A stretch of DNA of 64,000 bases, taken from assembly GCA_907163375.1 (NCBI GenBank), contig CAJQUW010004458.1, positions 248,001-312,000 on the forward strand. Direction: 5' to 3'. The notes under the pieces were generated by a model. That model did no database searches. It saw only the letters and a list, made by a program, of their open reading frames with translations, and had not been told where the DNA came from. Positions 61,271 through 64,000 of this stretch are shown piece after piece. Source of the stretch: Prostheceraeus crozeri (lineage: Eukaryota > Platyhelminthes > Polycladida > Euryleptidae). Numbering within the stretch: position 1 is the stretch's first letter; the number at the start of each line of letters is the position of its first letter. Both the position numbers and the translations under genes were made by a program.

Positions 61271-64000
61271 GAAAAACACATTAAAATAATGATAAATATC
61301 TTTCGAAGCAAAATTCAGCACTAACCCCATGTCGGAGCACTGAATATACTATTTAAAAGAGTATCGATTTTAGATAAAAAAGCTGCTTAAATAAAAAAGT
61401 TGCACTGCGAATGGCTTACAAAGTTTCCTGAATAATAGAAAATATTGCACTTTAGCAATCTGTTCATATTGTCAGTTTCAAAGTTAATGGATTTAATTTA
61501 TTGATCTATCAAACACACTAGACAATTTCAATTTTTATGAAATTCATCTTTACAATATACCAAGAAGACGTTTGTAGTGTTCTGAAAATGATCTGTTACA
61601 ATGAAAAGCAGGAAAGCGTATCTTTGCATATTAGATTTTGATTTATGAGATTTCCATCGACAACTTAATACCGTTGTCATGCACGTGGTAGATCATATTT
61701 TGGGTGATAATTTTTCAGTCCTTCGTACACTCAGACACCGTTACATCTCGAAAGTCACTATGGCAATGTTGCCTCCGTCTAATTCATACATGCACAAAAG
61801 CTAATAACATGAAATTTCAAACAAGTCCATCTGTCTTTACTATGATAGATCATGGAATCTCTATTATAGAATCAAACAGGCCGTAATTGTCGATGTAATG
61901 ACTGCTGATGCTGGTTATGCAAATAAGCTCTATCGGATTTTATCCTTTTATGTTTACTTAATCTCCATATCTACAGAATTATTTCATTTATTCTGCTTGT
62001 TTGAATTTGGTTATTCTTTCTTCGAAAAGAACACTGTCCGTGTAAGTGTCATGTTCGTGAGAATATCTGTACGTGACATTCTTAACTTAATACGTTGTAA
62101 ATAAATGCAACACAAACTCAGTCCAAACGCAAATTTGACTTACCTGTAATTGTAATGTTTGTCATTTTTTTCACAGACCTCAATCATCCCTGTTTAGAGA
62201 AATTTTACTGCTTGAATTACTGGTTAAACAGGCGAATCTTTGCAGTTTGAATGTATTCCGATTCCGATGCATTATCTCTTTCTTCAAGCTTGCCATATAT
62301 TACGATGCAACGAAATTTAGAATGCTTCTATTTATGGAGGCTTGACTCGATAAACAAATTAGTTGCTTAATCAAATGTTCTGTCAATCTGATACCAGTCT
62401 GTGAATTTCCAGATTTTATCAGTTTTCATCGAAAGATATTTTTCATTCAGGTCTCCTTATCAGGTGACGTGTTTCTTTCAGTTGAATAGTTTTTAGTTGA
62501 CATTTTATTTTTTATGAATTATTGAATAATCATATATTTTGAGAGGCGGATTTCCCTTAGGCACTCTAAAGCGACGTAATGTTTACGTGACATTTTACTC
62601 AGCAGCATTTTACTCTTGAAATCATGTTAGCCAGCCTATTTTTTCACCGTGGTAACAAATGGATTACATGTAGGTCGGACCGGAATAACACGTCCAGTGT
62701 CCCGCGTGCTGTAATAATTTCAATGTTATCTGCGATTTTTCAGTTTTTCACTGATGCAAAATACTTCATTACATTGTCATACAGCCGATATGCCTGAATA
62801 TGATTAATCTATCAGTAACTTTGAACTCATAACAAACCCACAAGTGCATAGGATCATATTGAGATATTTTTATAATTTCTGGAGATTATCTTTTATGAAA
62901 GCGATCAGACAAATTTCTCGCTGCTCAACTGTTGACCTGTGCACTTCGTGAAACTTGCAGCATTGAAGAACAGTACGACGGGTACCTGAATTCATAGCAT
63001 AATTTAATTTGTATTCATATTTCTCATTTGGTTGCCACCTCATTTAGGCACCTATTTATTTTTATGAAATATGGATTTCTTTTTTCATCAGTTACCAACT
63101 GAAAGACAGGGAGTTGATGCATGATTTTGATGCACTTTTTGATATGCTGAATTTTGTTTGCATTCAGAAATAATCAATTTTTGCTTTCTCTATTGTGAAT
63201 TCATATTATTGTCATTAAATCCCCAAGACTTAAATGTAATTAAAGTTACAAAAAATGTGAGGTATTTTATTTTAAAAATACAAGGTATTATTAACAGCTG
63301 AAGGTGCATGCGAAGACAAGATATCACAATTAGTACAAGCCGATGGAGATACATGTATGAGAAGTGGTAGAAAAGCGCTATTTTTCTTTCGCTTCCCCTA
63401 TTTGAATGTGTGTTCTTCCAATAATACCATCCGCGAGGTGTCTGATCAGACTCACTTCCATAGGATTTCTGATTTTTCTTAGTTAACTCTGCTTAACAAT
63501 TAGGCTCTACGCGCACGTTTGGAATAATGATTATAGCTTTGACATTCTTGTGTAGCTTGTGGTAACCCAAAAGCTTTGATCTTCAGCTCAATATTTATTT
63601 TTAGACGGTATGCCGTCTGCATGTTGTTCGTACACACTGTCGTCTAGGTAGTTTAACTTTACATCAGCGGGTGATAATTGTGTAAATCATGAACTGTAGC
63701 TGTAGCCATTGATTTAAGAAAAAACGATTATTTTTGTTTGTCTGTTTTATATTTTGTCTTGAAAATAGATGGAAAAGTTCGTCGTGGGAAATATTGTCTT
63801 CAAAGACCAATGTCAAGACACCTCTGAAGATGTTTGATCATTCATCAACTTAGTGTAACCCAAATGTTGAACTATGAACCCCAACTCTCAGGAGATCCGC
63901 CATTATCTTTCCTGTAACTTAAGCTAATAAGGGACCTAGCTATCAAGTAGCTTTCAATCAACGGTGTGATTCCAGAGAACTCGTAGTCCTCGATTCATCG
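61270..64000 (+). other. PKA-C intron 8, distal visible part
   Basis: AT-rich non-coding DNA. I looked for the next kinase exon (starting V-R/K-F/Y-PSHF and containing LLQVDLTKR) and did not see it, so the intron exceeds 11.4 kb. Confidence 0.45.

Overview
The window is AT-rich animal DNA carrying the middle of one intron-rich gene: the catalytic subunit of cAMP-dependent protein kinase (PKA-C), on the + strand. Six coding exons are visible at 3535-3633, 14362-14444, 21072-21198, 22792-22918, 45338-45433 and 52437-52559. They correspond to mouse C-alpha residues 79-254 (numbering from memory). All have AG/GT borders and matching phases. The glycine-loop exon lies before the window, and the C-terminal exon was not found in the last 11.4 kb. 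The protein and the transposon content suggest an invertebrate, probably a protostome; the phylum cannot be fixed from this window.

The gene's main surprise is that the exon for helix E, the catalytic loop and beta 7/8 is present twice in tandem (21072-21198 and 22792-22918). Both copies are 127 nt, have the same phase and keep YRDLKPEN, but they differ at 12 of 42 residues. Using both or neither breaks the reading frame, so they should be mutually exclusive alternatives giving two kinase isoforms.

The introns are packed with mobile DNA. Intron after exon 4: a decayed antisense LINE (8842 to about 11757) with a 3' hairpin, and two head-to-head fragments of an unclassified element (12430-13140). 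Intron after exon 5: a complete hAT insertion with an 8-bp target duplication (15558-17829) and a tRNA-derived SINE (about 20521-20720). Intron after exon 6b (22.4 kb): several foldback elements, a non-autonomous hAT-like element (34118-34937) and a second LINE fragment (40390-41389). Intron after exon 7: a 280-bp tandem duplication (46362-46921), a foldback with hammerhead-like cores (49486-49919), a mariner copy with one frameshift (50407-51776) and a possible second SINE.

The intron after exon 8 holds the most striking structure: ten copies of a 303-bp repeat (58291-61220), five on the minus strand and five on the plus strand, diverging from a centre at 59693/59694 and bounded by TA microsatellites. 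Each copy carries a tRNA-like segment with A and B boxes (a pol III promoter) joined to a canonical type I hammerhead ribozyme: CTGATGA core, GGCC/GGCC stem II, GAAA, a minimal stem III and a GTC cleavage site. This looks like a retrozyme or SINE-like self-cleaving RNA family. A decayed relative of the hAT transposase (56086-57313) lies nearby and shares an unusual C-terminal coiled coil with the first copy.
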